Assembly: GCA_002784245.1 (NCBI GenBank)
Contig: PFKL01000059.1
Span: 1 to 21,004 of the forward strand
Source of the DNA: Comamonadaceae bacterium CG_4_10_14_3_um_filter_60_75
Lineage (GTDB): Bacteria > Pseudomonadota > Gammaproteobacteria > Burkholderiales > Burkholderiaceae_C
DNA length: 21,004 nucleotides
Direction: 5' to 3'
The position numbers were made by a program, and so were the translations under genes. This document shows, in pieces, positions 1 to 7,553 of the stretch; position 1 is the stretch's first letter; each line of letters starts with the position of its first letter. The notes under the pieces are model-generated. The model searched no databases and had not been told where the DNA came from. It saw nothing but the letters and a program-made list of their open reading frames with translations.

Positions 1-849
1 AAGGGCGCAGACCGGAAAACCCCAAGATTTCAGGGTGTGCAGCAGCGCAAGATGCGTGTGCCACACCGGCCCCCCCTGCCCTGGCGGTGTGATCTCACCC
101 AGGCCGTAGGCAAAAAAACTTAAAGGGCGCTGGGCGGCGATCGCCGGGTCCAGCTGGCGCACCGCACCGGCTGCGGCGTTACGCGGGTTGACAAAGGTTT
201 TCTCACCGCGTTCGCCAGCGGCAATGCGTTGACGCTGACGCTCGTTGAGGGCTTCAAAGTCGTCACGTCGCATGTAGACCTCGCCGCGCACTTCCAGCAC
301 ATGGGGTGCGCTGGTGGGCAGCTTCAGGGGAATTTGACCAATGGTGCGGATGTTTTGCGTCACGTCTTCACCGGTTTCACCGTCGCCGCGGGTGGCCGCC
401 TGCACCAGCACACCGTGTTCATAACGCAGGTTCATGGCCAGGCCGTCAAACTTGGGCTCGGCCACGTAGTCGATTGCAGGGTCAGCATCGGTTAAGCCCA
501 ATTCACGGCGCATGCGGGCATCAAAGTTTTCTGCGCCGCTGGCGCTGGTGTCCGTCTCGGTGCGGATGCTGAGCATGGGTACGGCGTGACGCACCTGGGC
601 AAACGCATCCAGCGCTTTGCCGCCGACACGTTGGGTGGGCGAATCAGGCGTGACCAGCTCGGGGTGCGCGGCCTCCAGCGCTTGCAATTCCTTGAACAGG
701 CGGTCGTATTCGGCATCGGGCACGCTGGGCGCGTCTTGCACGTAATACTGGTGCGCCCAGGTGTGCAGGGTTTGGCGCAACTGCACGATGCGCGCCGCAC
801 CGTCGTTGTTGTTGTCTTCGTCGGTGGCAAACAAATCTGGCGTGCTCAT
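1..849 (-). CDS. ligA: NAD-dependent DNA ligase LigA, N-terminal part (runs off the left edge)
   Basis: LigA seals nicks in duplex DNA during replication and repair, using NAD+ to form an enzyme-AMP intermediate. The 283 codons visible, less than half of a usual LigA of about 670-700 residues, cover the Ia and adenylation domains. The frame starts MSTPDLFATDEDNN. Residues 35-50 (QYYVQDAPSVPDAEYD) match the conserved NMN-binding Ia region. EPKFDG at 131-136 is the KxDG adenylation motif, with Lys133 as the expected AMP-carrying residue. TRGDGETGEDVT near 153-164 and EVRGEVYM near 187-193 are further conserved nucleotidyltransferase motifs. The frame stays open to base 1, so the gene continues outside. 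The ATG at 849-847 lies 12 bases after the zipA stop, so it is very likely cotranscribed with smc and zipA. Confidence 0.96.
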   Translation of the reverse strand, partial: MSTPDLFATDEDNNNDGAARIVQLRQTLHTWAHQYYVQDAPSVPDAEYDRLFKELQALEAAHPELVTPDSPTQRVGGKALDAFAQVRHAVPMLSIRTETDTSASGAENFDARMRRELGLTDADPAIDYVAEPKFDGLAMNLRYEHGVLVQAATRGDGETGEDVTQNIRTIGQIPLKLPTSAPHVLEVRGEVYMRRDDFEALNERQRQRIAAGERGEKTFVNPRNAAAGAVRQLDPAIAAQRPLSFFAYGLGEITPPGQGGPVWHTHLALLHTLKSWGFPVCAL

Positions 850-861
850 GCGCGGGCAGGA

Positions 862-1893
862 TCAGGAAAACAGCCGCCGGGCCAGCGCCGATCCGGCGGC
901 AAATTCATGCTGCTCCAGCGTGTTGTAGAGTTGTTCCAGTTCGTTGGCAATCACATCCATGGCCGAGCCAGGCAATGCCATGCCGTTGTCATCAGTCACG
1001 ACGCCGTCCATGTCGCGCGCCAGGGCAATTGCGGTTTCGCACATGCGGGCAAAGGCGCGCTCATTGCGGTCAACCTGTGGCACGTCCAAAGCCAGATTCA
1101 CGTCGCGCAGCGCAGCTTGCGCCAAGTCGTCCGAGAGCACGTCAAAACTGAGCATCAGCACCGCAGGCGCACCCGCAACACTGGCCGGCAACACCATGCG
1201 GCCGGCGATGGCCCCCGCAATAAAGCCAAGCCGCGACGCCATCTGCTGGATGTAGCTTGCGCTCCAGGCAGCACGGCGGGCGCGCAGCACAAAACCGATT
1301 TGCGCGTCGTGCTCGCTGGCAAATTGATCAAGTTCGCGCGCGCGCGCCACTTCGCTGCGCATATCAGGGAAATCGGGCGTACCAGCCAGCACGTCACAAA
1401 ATTGCTGGGTTTGCATGACAAACTCTGAAAACTCGATGTCGTTGAGCGCACCGCTGCGGTTGGCCAACTGCACGCCAGCCTGTAACGCGGTGTAGCGCTG
1501 ACTTGCGCGTGCTGATTCCCAGCAATTGCTGTCGGCGTTCAACCCCTCGACGGCGAAAGGCTTGCTACCAACGCGACGCGTCGGCGGCAGGGCCGCCAGC
1601 ACCGCCTCACCTGACACGGGCGTATCCAGCGAGATCGGAGCCAAGGCATCAATCAATGCATCAAGACTGGGCTTTTTTTCGGGTAGCGGCAGATCAAAGT
1701 CTGACGCCGGCAGCGACGCACTGAGCGCGTCAACGTCAAGCGTCGGCTCGACTGCTGGCTGCTCTGCGGTCCCGTCAGCCGGATCCGCCACGCGCTGGCG
1801 TGTCTGGCGGCTTGACAGCCAGAGGTAGTAGGCAAGCATTGCCAACAACATCACTGCACCCAGTGCAGCGAGTCCGAGTCTTAAAGAACCCAT
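862..1893 (-). CDS. zipA: Cell division protein ZipA
   Basis: ZipA is an inner-membrane division protein that tethers FtsZ polymers to the membrane through a C-terminal FtsZ-binding domain. The 343-residue product begins MGSLRLGLAALGAVMLLAML, a single N-terminal membrane anchor (about residues 5-26), followed by a short basic stretch and an acidic, proline-rich linker. The rest, from about residue 100, is a soluble region whose last 140 residues or so resemble the ZipA C-terminal fold (for example PASVAGAPAVLMLSFDV, then a helix-rich end). A longer reading frame exists upstream, but the ATG at 1893 puts the membrane anchor at the very N-terminus and lies 8 bases after the smc stop. ZipA diverges quickly in sequence. 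The call rests on the anchor-linker-domain layout plus position between smc and ligA, a known betaproteobacterial arrangement. Confidence 0.85.
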   Translation of the reverse strand: MGSLRLGLAALGAVMLLAMLAYYLWLSSRQTRQRVADPADGTAEQPAVEPTLDVDALSASLPASDFDLPLPEKKPSLDALIDALAPISLDTPVSGEAVLAALPPTRRVGSKPFAVEGLNADSNCWESARASQRYTALQAGVQLANRSGALNDIEFSEFVMQTQQFCDVLAGTPDFPDMRSEVARARELDQFASEHDAQIGFVLRARRAAWSASYIQQMASRLGFIAGAIAGRMVLPASVAGAPAVLMLSFDVLSDDLAQAALRDVNLALDVPQVDRNERAFARMCETAIALARDMDGVVTDDNGMALPGSAMDVIANELEQLYNTLEQHEFAAGSALARRLFS

Positions 1894-1901
1894 GGTGCGC
1901 C

Positions 1902-4900
1902 TTATCCTTGAACGGTGAGCGTCAGTGCCGCGTCCATGTCCACAGCGACGATACGGGAGACGCCCTGCTCTTGCATGGTGACACCAATCAGCTGTTGCGC
2001 CATTTCCATCGCGATCTTGTTGTGGCTGATAAACAAGAACTGCGTCTCGTGGCTCATGCGGGATACCAGTTTGGCGTACCGTTCGGTGTTGGCGTCGTCC
2101 AGCGGTGCATCCACCTCGTCGAGCAAACAAAACGGCGCCGGATTGAGCTGAAAGATAGCAAACACCAACGCAATCGCGGTCAGGGCCTTTTCGCCGCCCG
2201 ACAGCAGCGCGATGCTCTGGTTTTTTTTGCCCGGCGGCTGGGCAATCACCTGCACACCAGAATCCAGGATTTCTTCACCCGTGATCACCAGCCGCGCGTT
2301 GCCGCCACCAAAGAGCTCAGGAAACATCTTGCCAAAATGGCCATTGACGGTATTAAACGTGCCCGAGAGCAGTTCGCGTGTTTCACCGTCGATCTTCTTG
2401 ATGGCGTCTTCCAGCGTTGTCATGGCCTCGACCAGGTCGGCACTTTGTGCGTCCAAAAAGCCCTTGCGCTCACGTGCTGCGGCCAGCTCGTCAAGCGCCG
2501 CCAGGTTGACCGCACCCAATGCGGCAATGTCACGCTGCAGCCGGTCAATCTCGGCTTGCAGCCCCGTCAGGCGAACAGCGCCGTCGGCCACCGACGCCGC
2601 CACGGCCGTCGTGTCAGCCTGCGCGTCGGTCAGCAACTGGCTGTACTGCTCAAAACCCAGCCGCGCAGCCTGCTCTTTGAGTTGAAATTCGGTAATGCGT
2701 GCGCGCAGCGGGTCAAGCGCGCGCTCGAGTTGCAGGCGCCGCTCGTCGCTGGCGCGCAGTTTGGCGGTCAGGTCGTCATATTGGCTGCGCTGCGCGCCCA
2801 ACGCCTGTTCACGCTCGAGCTTGACCGCCAGAGCCTGCTGCAGACCGCCCTGCGCTGCAGCGTCATTCAGACGCAGCAATTCTTCATTGGCTCTTTCGAC
2901 TTCAGCCCCTACAGAATCTGCCTGTTGCGCTGCTGTTTCTATAGCACGTGTCAATTCGGCACGGCGCGCCCCCAGGCTACGCATGGAGAACGTGGCTTCC
3001 TGCGCCTGGCGCTCCAGCGCGCGCTGCTGTTCACGCGACTGCACCAGCGTGCGTTCGGCCCCGATCACCCGGTCATCGAGCTGTGCATGCCGCTCCTGGG
3101 CCTCGGCCAACTGGGCGTCCAACACTTCAAATTGTTCTTCTGCGCGCGTGCGACGCGCTTGCAATGCATCCAGCTGGGCGTCGATTTCGGCGAGGTCGCT
3201 GGCGATCTGGACACCACGGGCGCGCGCCTGCTCCGCCGCCTGTGTCAGACGCAGAACCTCAACCTGAAGCGCATGGCTGCGAGTTTGCGCCGCGCTTGCC
3301 TGCGTGCGCGCGGCCACCAGGCGTTGGGACACGTCTGCGTAGGCGGCCTCACAACGCACCAGCGCGCTACGCGCTTCTTCGGCCATCAAGGTTTGCGCAC
3401 GTGATTGCTTCTCGAGGTTCTCAATCTCCTGGGCGCGTGCCAACAGGCCCGCCTGCTCCGAGTCTGGCGCATAAAAACTAACGCTAAAGCGCCCCGCCGC
3501 GTGACCGCTTTTGACATAAATGGTCTGACCGGGCTGCAGCGTATGACGCTGTGCCAAGGCGTCTTCCAGACTGTCGGCGGTGAAGCAACCGTGTAGCCAG
3601 TCATCAAGCACAGCTTTTTGGCTGGCGTCGTGCACGCGCAAGAGATCGCTCAACCGCGGCAAGGCTGCACCGGCGGTCCCGGCTGAAACCGTCGGTGGAC
3701 TGAAAAAGGCCAGTTTGGCTGGTGGCGCGTCATGCACAAAGCCGCACACCGTCTCGAGGCGACCGACTTCGAGTGCGCTCAAGCGCTCACGCAAGGCGGC
3801 CTCCAGGGCGCTCTCCCAACCCTGCTCGATGTGCAAGTGGCTCCAGAGTCCCTGTAATTGGTCCAGCCCCTGCTTCTGCAGCCAAGGGGTGAGCTTGCCA
3901 TCGGTCTTGACACGCGCCTGCAAGGCTTTGAGCGCGTCGAGTCGGGCCGAAAGGTCTGCCAACCGGGCCGATTCGTCATTGACGAGTTGTTGATGGGCGC
4001 GCCGCTGATCGTCCAGCTCGGGCGCACTGAGCTGCAATTCTTCAAGCCGCGCATCGGCCACTTCAGAGGCTTCCAGCGCTTGATTTAAAAAGACTTTCTG
4101 CTCTGATAATCGAAGCTCATCAGGCGCGATCAGGGCCTGCTGGTCCTGTTGCAAACGTTCACGGCGCAGCACCAGCTGACGCGACTGTTCTTCAATACTG
4201 CGCTGTTCTGCCGCCAGCACGCCAATCTGTTGCTGCACCTGGGCGACGCTGGCGCGCTGTTCGCTGGCTGCGCGCTGTGCCTGGCGCCAGGCCTCTTCCA
4301 GCTCAGGCAATTGCTGCGCCGAATCTTCGACCTGAGCTTGCAGCATCTCGTGTTGCTGCGCACCTCGCATCTCAGTCTCGGCCAGGTTGGTCAACTCGGC
4401 TTGCGCATCCTGGCTGCGGGTCGCCCACTGGGAGGCTTGCGCCTGGAGCGCGCTCAGGCGCTGCTCGACACGCTGGCGCCCTTCGACGACAAAACGAATC
4501 TCGGCCTCCAGCCGTCCGACCTCGGCGCTGGCTTCATAGAGGCGGCCTTGCGCCTGGTTGACCAGATCGCCGCTGGCATAGTGGGCTTGCCGCACCGCTT
4601 CAAGCTCGGCTTCAATGTGGCGCAGATCGGCCATGCGGGCCTCGAGCGCGTTAACCGCCGCCTGTGCGTCTAACTGAATCTGCGCTTGCTCCGCGTGCGC
4701 CTGGGCACGCTTCAAAAACCACTGCTGATGCTGACGCAAAGAGGCTTCGGCGGTCAGGACCTTGAACTTTTGCGCCACCTCAGCCTGCATCTCCAGCTTG
4801 CCCAGATTGGCATTGAGCTCACGCAGAATGTCCTGCACACGGGTCAGGTTTTCACGGGTGTCGCCCAGGCGGCTTTCGGTTTCGCGGCGGCGCTCTTTGT

Positions 4901-5417
4901 ATTTGGACACGCCCGCGGCTTCTTCGAGGAACAGACGCAACTCTTCAGGGCGGCTCTCGATGATACGGCTGATGGTGCCCTGGCCGATGATCGCGTAGGC
5001 GCGCGGCCCCAGGCCGGTGCCCAGAAACACATCCTGCACGTCGCGCCGGCGCACCGGCTGGTTGTTGATGTAGTAGCTGCTGGTGCCGTCGCGGGTGAGC
5101 ACGCGCTTGACGGCGATCTCGCCAAACTGGCTCCACTGGCCGCCAGCGCGGTGGTCATCGTTGTCAAACACCAGTTCGACGCTGGCGCGGCTGGCCGGCT
5201 TGCGGGTGGTCGTGCCGTTGAAGATGACGTCCTGCATCGATTCGCCACGCAATTCCGACGCTTTGCTCTCGCCCAGCACCCAGCGCACCGCGTCCATGAT
5301 GTTGGACTTGCCGCAGCCGTTGGGGCCCACCACGCCGACCAGTTGGCCCGGCAGCAAGAAATTGGTGGGCTCAGCAAACGACTTGAAGCCGGATAACTTG
5401 ATGGAATTGAGGCGCAC
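1902..5417 (-). CDS. smc: Chromosome segregation protein SMC
   Basis: SMC is the ATPase core of the condensin that organises and separates sister chromosomes, normally working with ScpA and ScpB. The protein is 1171 residues, a normal length. It begins MRLNSIKLSGFKSF. Walker A is GPNGCGKSN at residues 31-39. Long Ala/Gln/Glu/Arg-rich coiled coils run from about 170 to 500 and 655 to 1000, on either side of a hinge at about 505-650. The ABC signature LLSGGEKAL is at 1071-1079 and Walker B with the D-loop (CLLDEVDAPLDD) is at about 1097-1108. The start codon is GTG at 5417-5415. No clear Shine-Dalgarno sequence precedes it, but the conserved N-terminus fixes the start. It heads the smc-zipA-ligA unit; the 96-base gap upstream must hold its promoter, which I could not place. 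Confidence 0.98.
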   Translation of the reverse strand: MRLNSIKLSGFKSFAEPTNFLLPGQLVGVVGPNGCGKSNIMDAVRWVLGESKASELRGESMQDVIFNGTTTRKPASRASVELVFDNDDHRAGGQWSQFGEIAVKRVLTRDGTSSYYINNQPVRRRDVQDVFLGTGLGPRAYAIIGQGTISRIIESRPEELRLFLEEAAGVSKYKERRRETESRLGDTRENLTRVQDILRELNANLGKLEMQAEVAQKFKVLTAEASLRQHQQWFLKRAQAHAEQAQIQLDAQAAVNALEARMADLRHIEAELEAVRQAHYASGDLVNQAQGRLYEASAEVGRLEAEIRFVVEGRQRVEQRLSALQAQASQWATRSQDAQAELTNLAETEMRGAQQHEMLQAQVEDSAQQLPELEEAWRQAQRAASEQRASVAQVQQQIGVLAAEQRSIEEQSRQLVLRRERLQQDQQALIAPDELRLSEQKVFLNQALEASEVADARLEELQLSAPELDDQRRAHQQLVNDESARLADLSARLDALKALQARVKTDGKLTPWLQKQGLDQLQGLWSHLHIEQGWESALEAALRERLSALEVGRLETVCGFVHDAPPAKLAFFSPPTVSAGTAGAALPRLSDLLRVHDASQKAVLDDWLHGCFTADSLEDALAQRHTLQPGQTIYVKSGHAAGRFSVSFYAPDSEQAGLLARAQEIENLEKQSRAQTLMAEEARSALVRCEAAYADVSQRLVAARTQASAAQTRSHALQVEVLRLTQAAEQARARGVQIASDLAEIDAQLDALQARRTRAEEQFEVLDAQLAEAQERHAQLDDRVIGAERTLVQSREQQRALERQAQEATFSMRSLGARRAELTRAIETAAQQADSVGAEVERANEELLRLNDAAAQGGLQQALAVKLEREQALGAQRSQYDDLTAKLRASDERRLQLERALDPLRARITEFQLKEQAARLGFEQYSQLLTDAQADTTAVAASVADGAVRLTGLQAEIDRLQRDIAALGAVNLAALDELAAARERKGFLDAQSADLVEAMTTLEDAIKKIDGETRELLSGTFNTVNGHFGKMFPELFGGGNARLVITGEEILDSGVQVIAQPPGKKNQSIALLSGGEKALTAIALVFAIFQLNPAPFCLLDEVDAPLDDANTERYAKLVSRMSHETQFLFISHNKIAMEMAQQLIGVTMQEQGVSRIVAVDMDAALTLTVQG

Positions 5418-5516
5418 AGGTTGAAAAAATCAATGAAATAAACAAGGCCTCACTGCTGTCTGCGGCACGACCTCATGTCCACTGATGATAACTTGCCCAC
5501 CGGGATGCAATCACCT

Positions 5517-5720
5517 TCACGGGCGCACGGACCGCTCCTTTTCATAGCTGTCGTAAGACTGATGGTTGGCTCGGCGCAGGCATTCCTCGCGCTCGCCCGG
5601 TGGTTGCTTGTTGCAGTCGTTTACAGCAGCCACTTTAAACCCCTCGTACCAGGCCTGGTGGGAGCAGGCACTCAGCAGCGCCAACAAACCCAACGCCATC
5701 GTTCGATGCATAGAACGCAT
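5517..5720 (-). CDS. Small predicted lipoprotein of unknown function
   Basis: A 67-residue protein with a short positive N-terminus and a hydrophobic stretch (MALGLLALL) ending in the lipobox LSAC, so the mature lipoprotein would begin at Cys19. The mature part is about 49 residues, hydrophilic and charged, with two further cysteines in NDCNK and EECLRR that could pair in the periplasm. It has no catalytic motif I recognise. The start at 5720 is supported by a perfect AGGAGG (bases 5733-5728) with 7-base spacing; an internal ATG at 5711 is less well placed. It sits alone between dusA and smc with about 80-95 bases on each side. I do not know its function. Similar short orphan lipoproteins occur in related genomes, but this is from memory only. 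Confidence 0.72.
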   Translation of the reverse strand: MRSMHRTMALGLLALLSACSHQAWYEGFKVAAVNDCNKQPPGEREECLRRANHQSYDSYEKERSVRP

Positions 5721-5750
5721 GATTCAGCCTCCTGAAGTGCTACGTTAAAA

Positions 5751-5792
5751 ATAGCTGCTTATACAATAATTGTCTGGGTTTGATGCCAATTT
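5751..5792. repeat. Intergenic palindromic repeat, copy 1
   Basis: A 42-base unit starts ATAGCTGCTT and ends GCCAATTT. It matches copy 2 (19978-20019) at 27 of 42 positions with no gap; the two ends are conserved and the centre is not. The centre here is the perfect palindrome ACAATAATTGT, where copy 2 has an unrelated but also self-complementary centre. It lies 5 bases beyond the dusA stop codon. It resembles short interspersed repeats I recall from Comamonadaceae genomes. Confidence 0.55.
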
Positions 5793-5797
5793 AGGCC

Positions 5798-6817
5798 TTA
5801 AACTGGCTGGTGTGCCAACGCCATCACCTGCTCTGGTAGCAAGGCCTTCAGACTGTGGTCGCTCCAGACCCGACGCCAATGCCGCGCCCCCGGCAAGCCA
5901 TGGCGCAGGCCCAGTATGTGGCGCGCAATCGTCGGCCAAGGCGTCCCATTTTTGACAAATTCAGACGTCATGTAGCCCGCCATCTGCTGCTCGACCGCCT
6001 CGCGTGTCAAGCCAGTCAAAGCCCCACCATCTTCGCCCGCAGGGTCAGCAAAAAAAACCTTGTCCCATTGACTCAACCACCACGGGTTGTGGTACGCCTC
6101 GCGCCCCAGCATCACGCCATCCACATGGGCCAAATGTTCCTGCACCTGCGCCGTATGGGTGACGCCCCCGTTGAGCACGATGACCAGGTCGGGAAAATCA
6201 GCCTTCAGACGATAGACCCAGTCGTAGCGCAGCGGCGGAATGTCACGGTTGTCCTTGGGGCTCAGCCCTTTGAGCCAGGCATTGCGCGCGTGAACGATGA
6301 AAGTGAAGCAACCTGCCTGACTGACTGCGCCAACAAAGTCGCGGACAAAGTCATAGTTCTCCACTTGGTCAATGCCAATGCGGTGTTTGACGGTGATCGG
6401 GACAGACACCGTGTCAACCATGGCCTTGACACAGTCGGCTACCAGTTGTGGCTCGGTCATCAGACAGGCACCAAAAGAGCCGCGCTGCACCCGCTCGCTG
6501 GGGCAACCACAGTTGAGGTTGATCTCCTGATAGCCCCACTGGGCGCCAAGTTTGGCGCAATGGGCCAGGTCAGACGGATCACTGCCCCCCAGTTGCAATG
6601 CGACGGGCTGCTCTTGGTCGCAAAAATCAAGATGCCGCGCTACATCACCGTGAATCAGCGCGCCCGTGGTCACCATTTCGGTGTAAAGCAAGGCACGGCG
6701 AGTTAACAAACGATGGAAATAACGGCAGTGGCGGTCGGACCAGTCAAGCATCGGGGCAACGCTGACGCGCCAACGCGCCTGATTTTTTGACGAGTCTATA
6801 GGCATGGAAGGAATCAT
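5798..6817 (-). CDS. dusA: tRNA-dihydrouridine synthase DusA
   Basis: Dus enzymes use FMN and NADPH to reduce specific uridines in the tRNA D-loop; DusA acts at positions 20 and 20a. The 339-residue protein is a TIM-barrel flavoenzyme followed by a helical tRNA-binding domain. RVSVAPMLDWSDRHCRYF (residues 17-34) and LLYTEMVTTGAL (43-54) are characteristic of the DusA subfamily. NLNCGCPSERV (100-110) carries the catalytic cysteine, Cys105. KHRIGID and the later NGGV and GREAYHNPW motifs are the FMN phosphate-binding parts. Two ATGs are possible, at 6817 and 6805; neither has a strong ribosome site, so the N-terminal four residues are uncertain. It follows the TauE-like gene by 48 bases on the same strand. 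Confidence 0.94.
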   Translation of the reverse strand: MIPSMPIDSSKNQARWRVSVAPMLDWSDRHCRYFHRLLTRRALLYTEMVTTGALIHGDVARHLDFCDQEQPVALQLGGSDPSDLAHCAKLGAQWGYQEINLNCGCPSERVQRGSFGACLMTEPQLVADCVKAMVDTVSVPITVKHRIGIDQVENYDFVRDFVGAVSQAGCFTFIVHARNAWLKGLSPKDNRDIPPLRYDWVYRLKADFPDLVIVLNGGVTHTAQVQEHLAHVDGVMLGREAYHNPWWLSQWDKVFFADPAGEDGGALTGLTREAVEQQMAGYMTSEFVKNGTPWPTIARHILGLRHGLPGARHWRRVWSDHSLKALLPEQVMALAHQPV

Positions 6818-6865
6818 ACCCAGACAGCAGCCACGCCGTGGGTTCAGGGGACACAGCGTTGACGT

Positions 6866-7543
6866 TCAGGGCACGGTACACCAGGGCGCTTCGTTGTGGG
6901 CGTAGGCCATCCACAACGCCCAGCCCGACATCACCGCCAGCGCCAGACCTGCCAAGCGAACACCCCAGTCACCCGACCCGTCACCTTTGAGGCGCAACCA
7001 AAGCCAAGGCCCAAGTAGCATCGACACGCTGGTTCCAGCGGCAAACAAGCCCATCACCAATGCGCCGTTCAAAGCGCCTCCAGACAGCCCAGCCACCAGC
7101 AACGCTGAATACAACAAGCCACAAGGCAACAAGCTCCACAACACACCAATAACCAACGGTGCACCGCGTCCGCGCCCCATGGCCAGAGCGCGCGCGCCAC
7201 GCCAAACAGCTTTGCCAGCGTTTTCCAGCCAGACGGGTTGCTGTGCTTTCCATAGCAGAACCAGCCCGAGTGTCAGTGCGGCGACGTGAAAAAGACTCCA
7301 CACCGGGCGCAGCGCTGCCGATTGAATGGTGAGCCAACCCAAACCCTGCATCGAGGCAGCAGCCAACGCGCCCAGGGTGGAATAGCCAACAATGCGCCCG
7401 AGTTGGAAGGTCCACATGGCCGTTGTCTTGTGCACACCAGAAGCTTGCCCAATACCAGCACAGGCAGCGCCACACATGGCAATGCAATGCGGCCCACCCG
7501 CCAGTCCCATCAGCAAAGCGGTCAAGGCAAGCGACGACTGCAT
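6866..7543 (-). CDS. TauE/SafE-like (DsbD_2-type) membrane protein with HCxxMC motif
   Basis: A 225-residue, almost wholly hydrophobic inner-membrane protein with about six membrane segments. Conserved motifs are GGPHCIAMCG at residues 17-25 (His19, Cys20, Met23, Cys24) in the first segment and SLLPCGLLYSAL at 137-147 in the middle one. Together they mark the family usually annotated as sulfite exporter TauE/SafE or cytochrome c biogenesis transmembrane region. The His/Cys/Met cluster looks suited to a soft metal such as copper, but that is inference. I chose the ATG at 7543, 10 bases after the hemN stop; an in-frame upstream extension would overlap hemN. From memory, relatives sit beside cbb3 oxidase genes, hemN and anr in Pseudomonas, so a role in cbb3 assembly is more likely than sulfite export. 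Confidence 0.85.
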   Translation of the reverse strand: MQSSLALTALLMGLAGGPHCIAMCGAACAGIGQASGVHKTTAMWTFQLGRIVGYSTLGALAAASMQGLGWLTIQSAALRPVWSLFHVAALTLGLVLLWKAQQPVWLENAGKAVWRGARALAMGRGRGAPLVIGVLWSLLPCGLLYSALLVAGLSGGALNGALVMGLFAAGTSVSMLLGPWLWLRLKGDGSGDWGVRLAGLALAVMSGWALWMAYAHNEAPWCTVP

Positions 7544-7553
7544 TGACAGGAAA

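Noticed and set aside
1323..1332. TTGATCAA inside zipA as an FNR site
   Set aside because: It lacks the 4-base spacer of an FNR box and lies inside a coding region.
586..1428. Plus-strand reading frame of 280 codons opposite ligA and zipA
   Set aside because: It crosses two real minus-strand genes and their junction, has no ribosome site, and its translation shows no domain.
2920..2965. Low-GC patch in smc resembling the intergenic repeat
   Set aside because: The bases encode an ordinary part of the coiled coil (TRAIETAAQQADSVGAEV) and do not align with the repeat ends.
1800..3404. Long plus-strand reading frame of 534 codons opposite smc
   Set aside because: It lies antisense to the clearly conserved SMC coiled coil, whose biased codon use keeps the opposite strand free of stops. 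Its translation shows no recognisable domain.
6829..6843. Hairpin CCACGCCGTGG between the TauE-like gene and dusA as a terminator
   Set aside because: The stem is 5 bp with a 1-base loop and no T tract follows on either strand.
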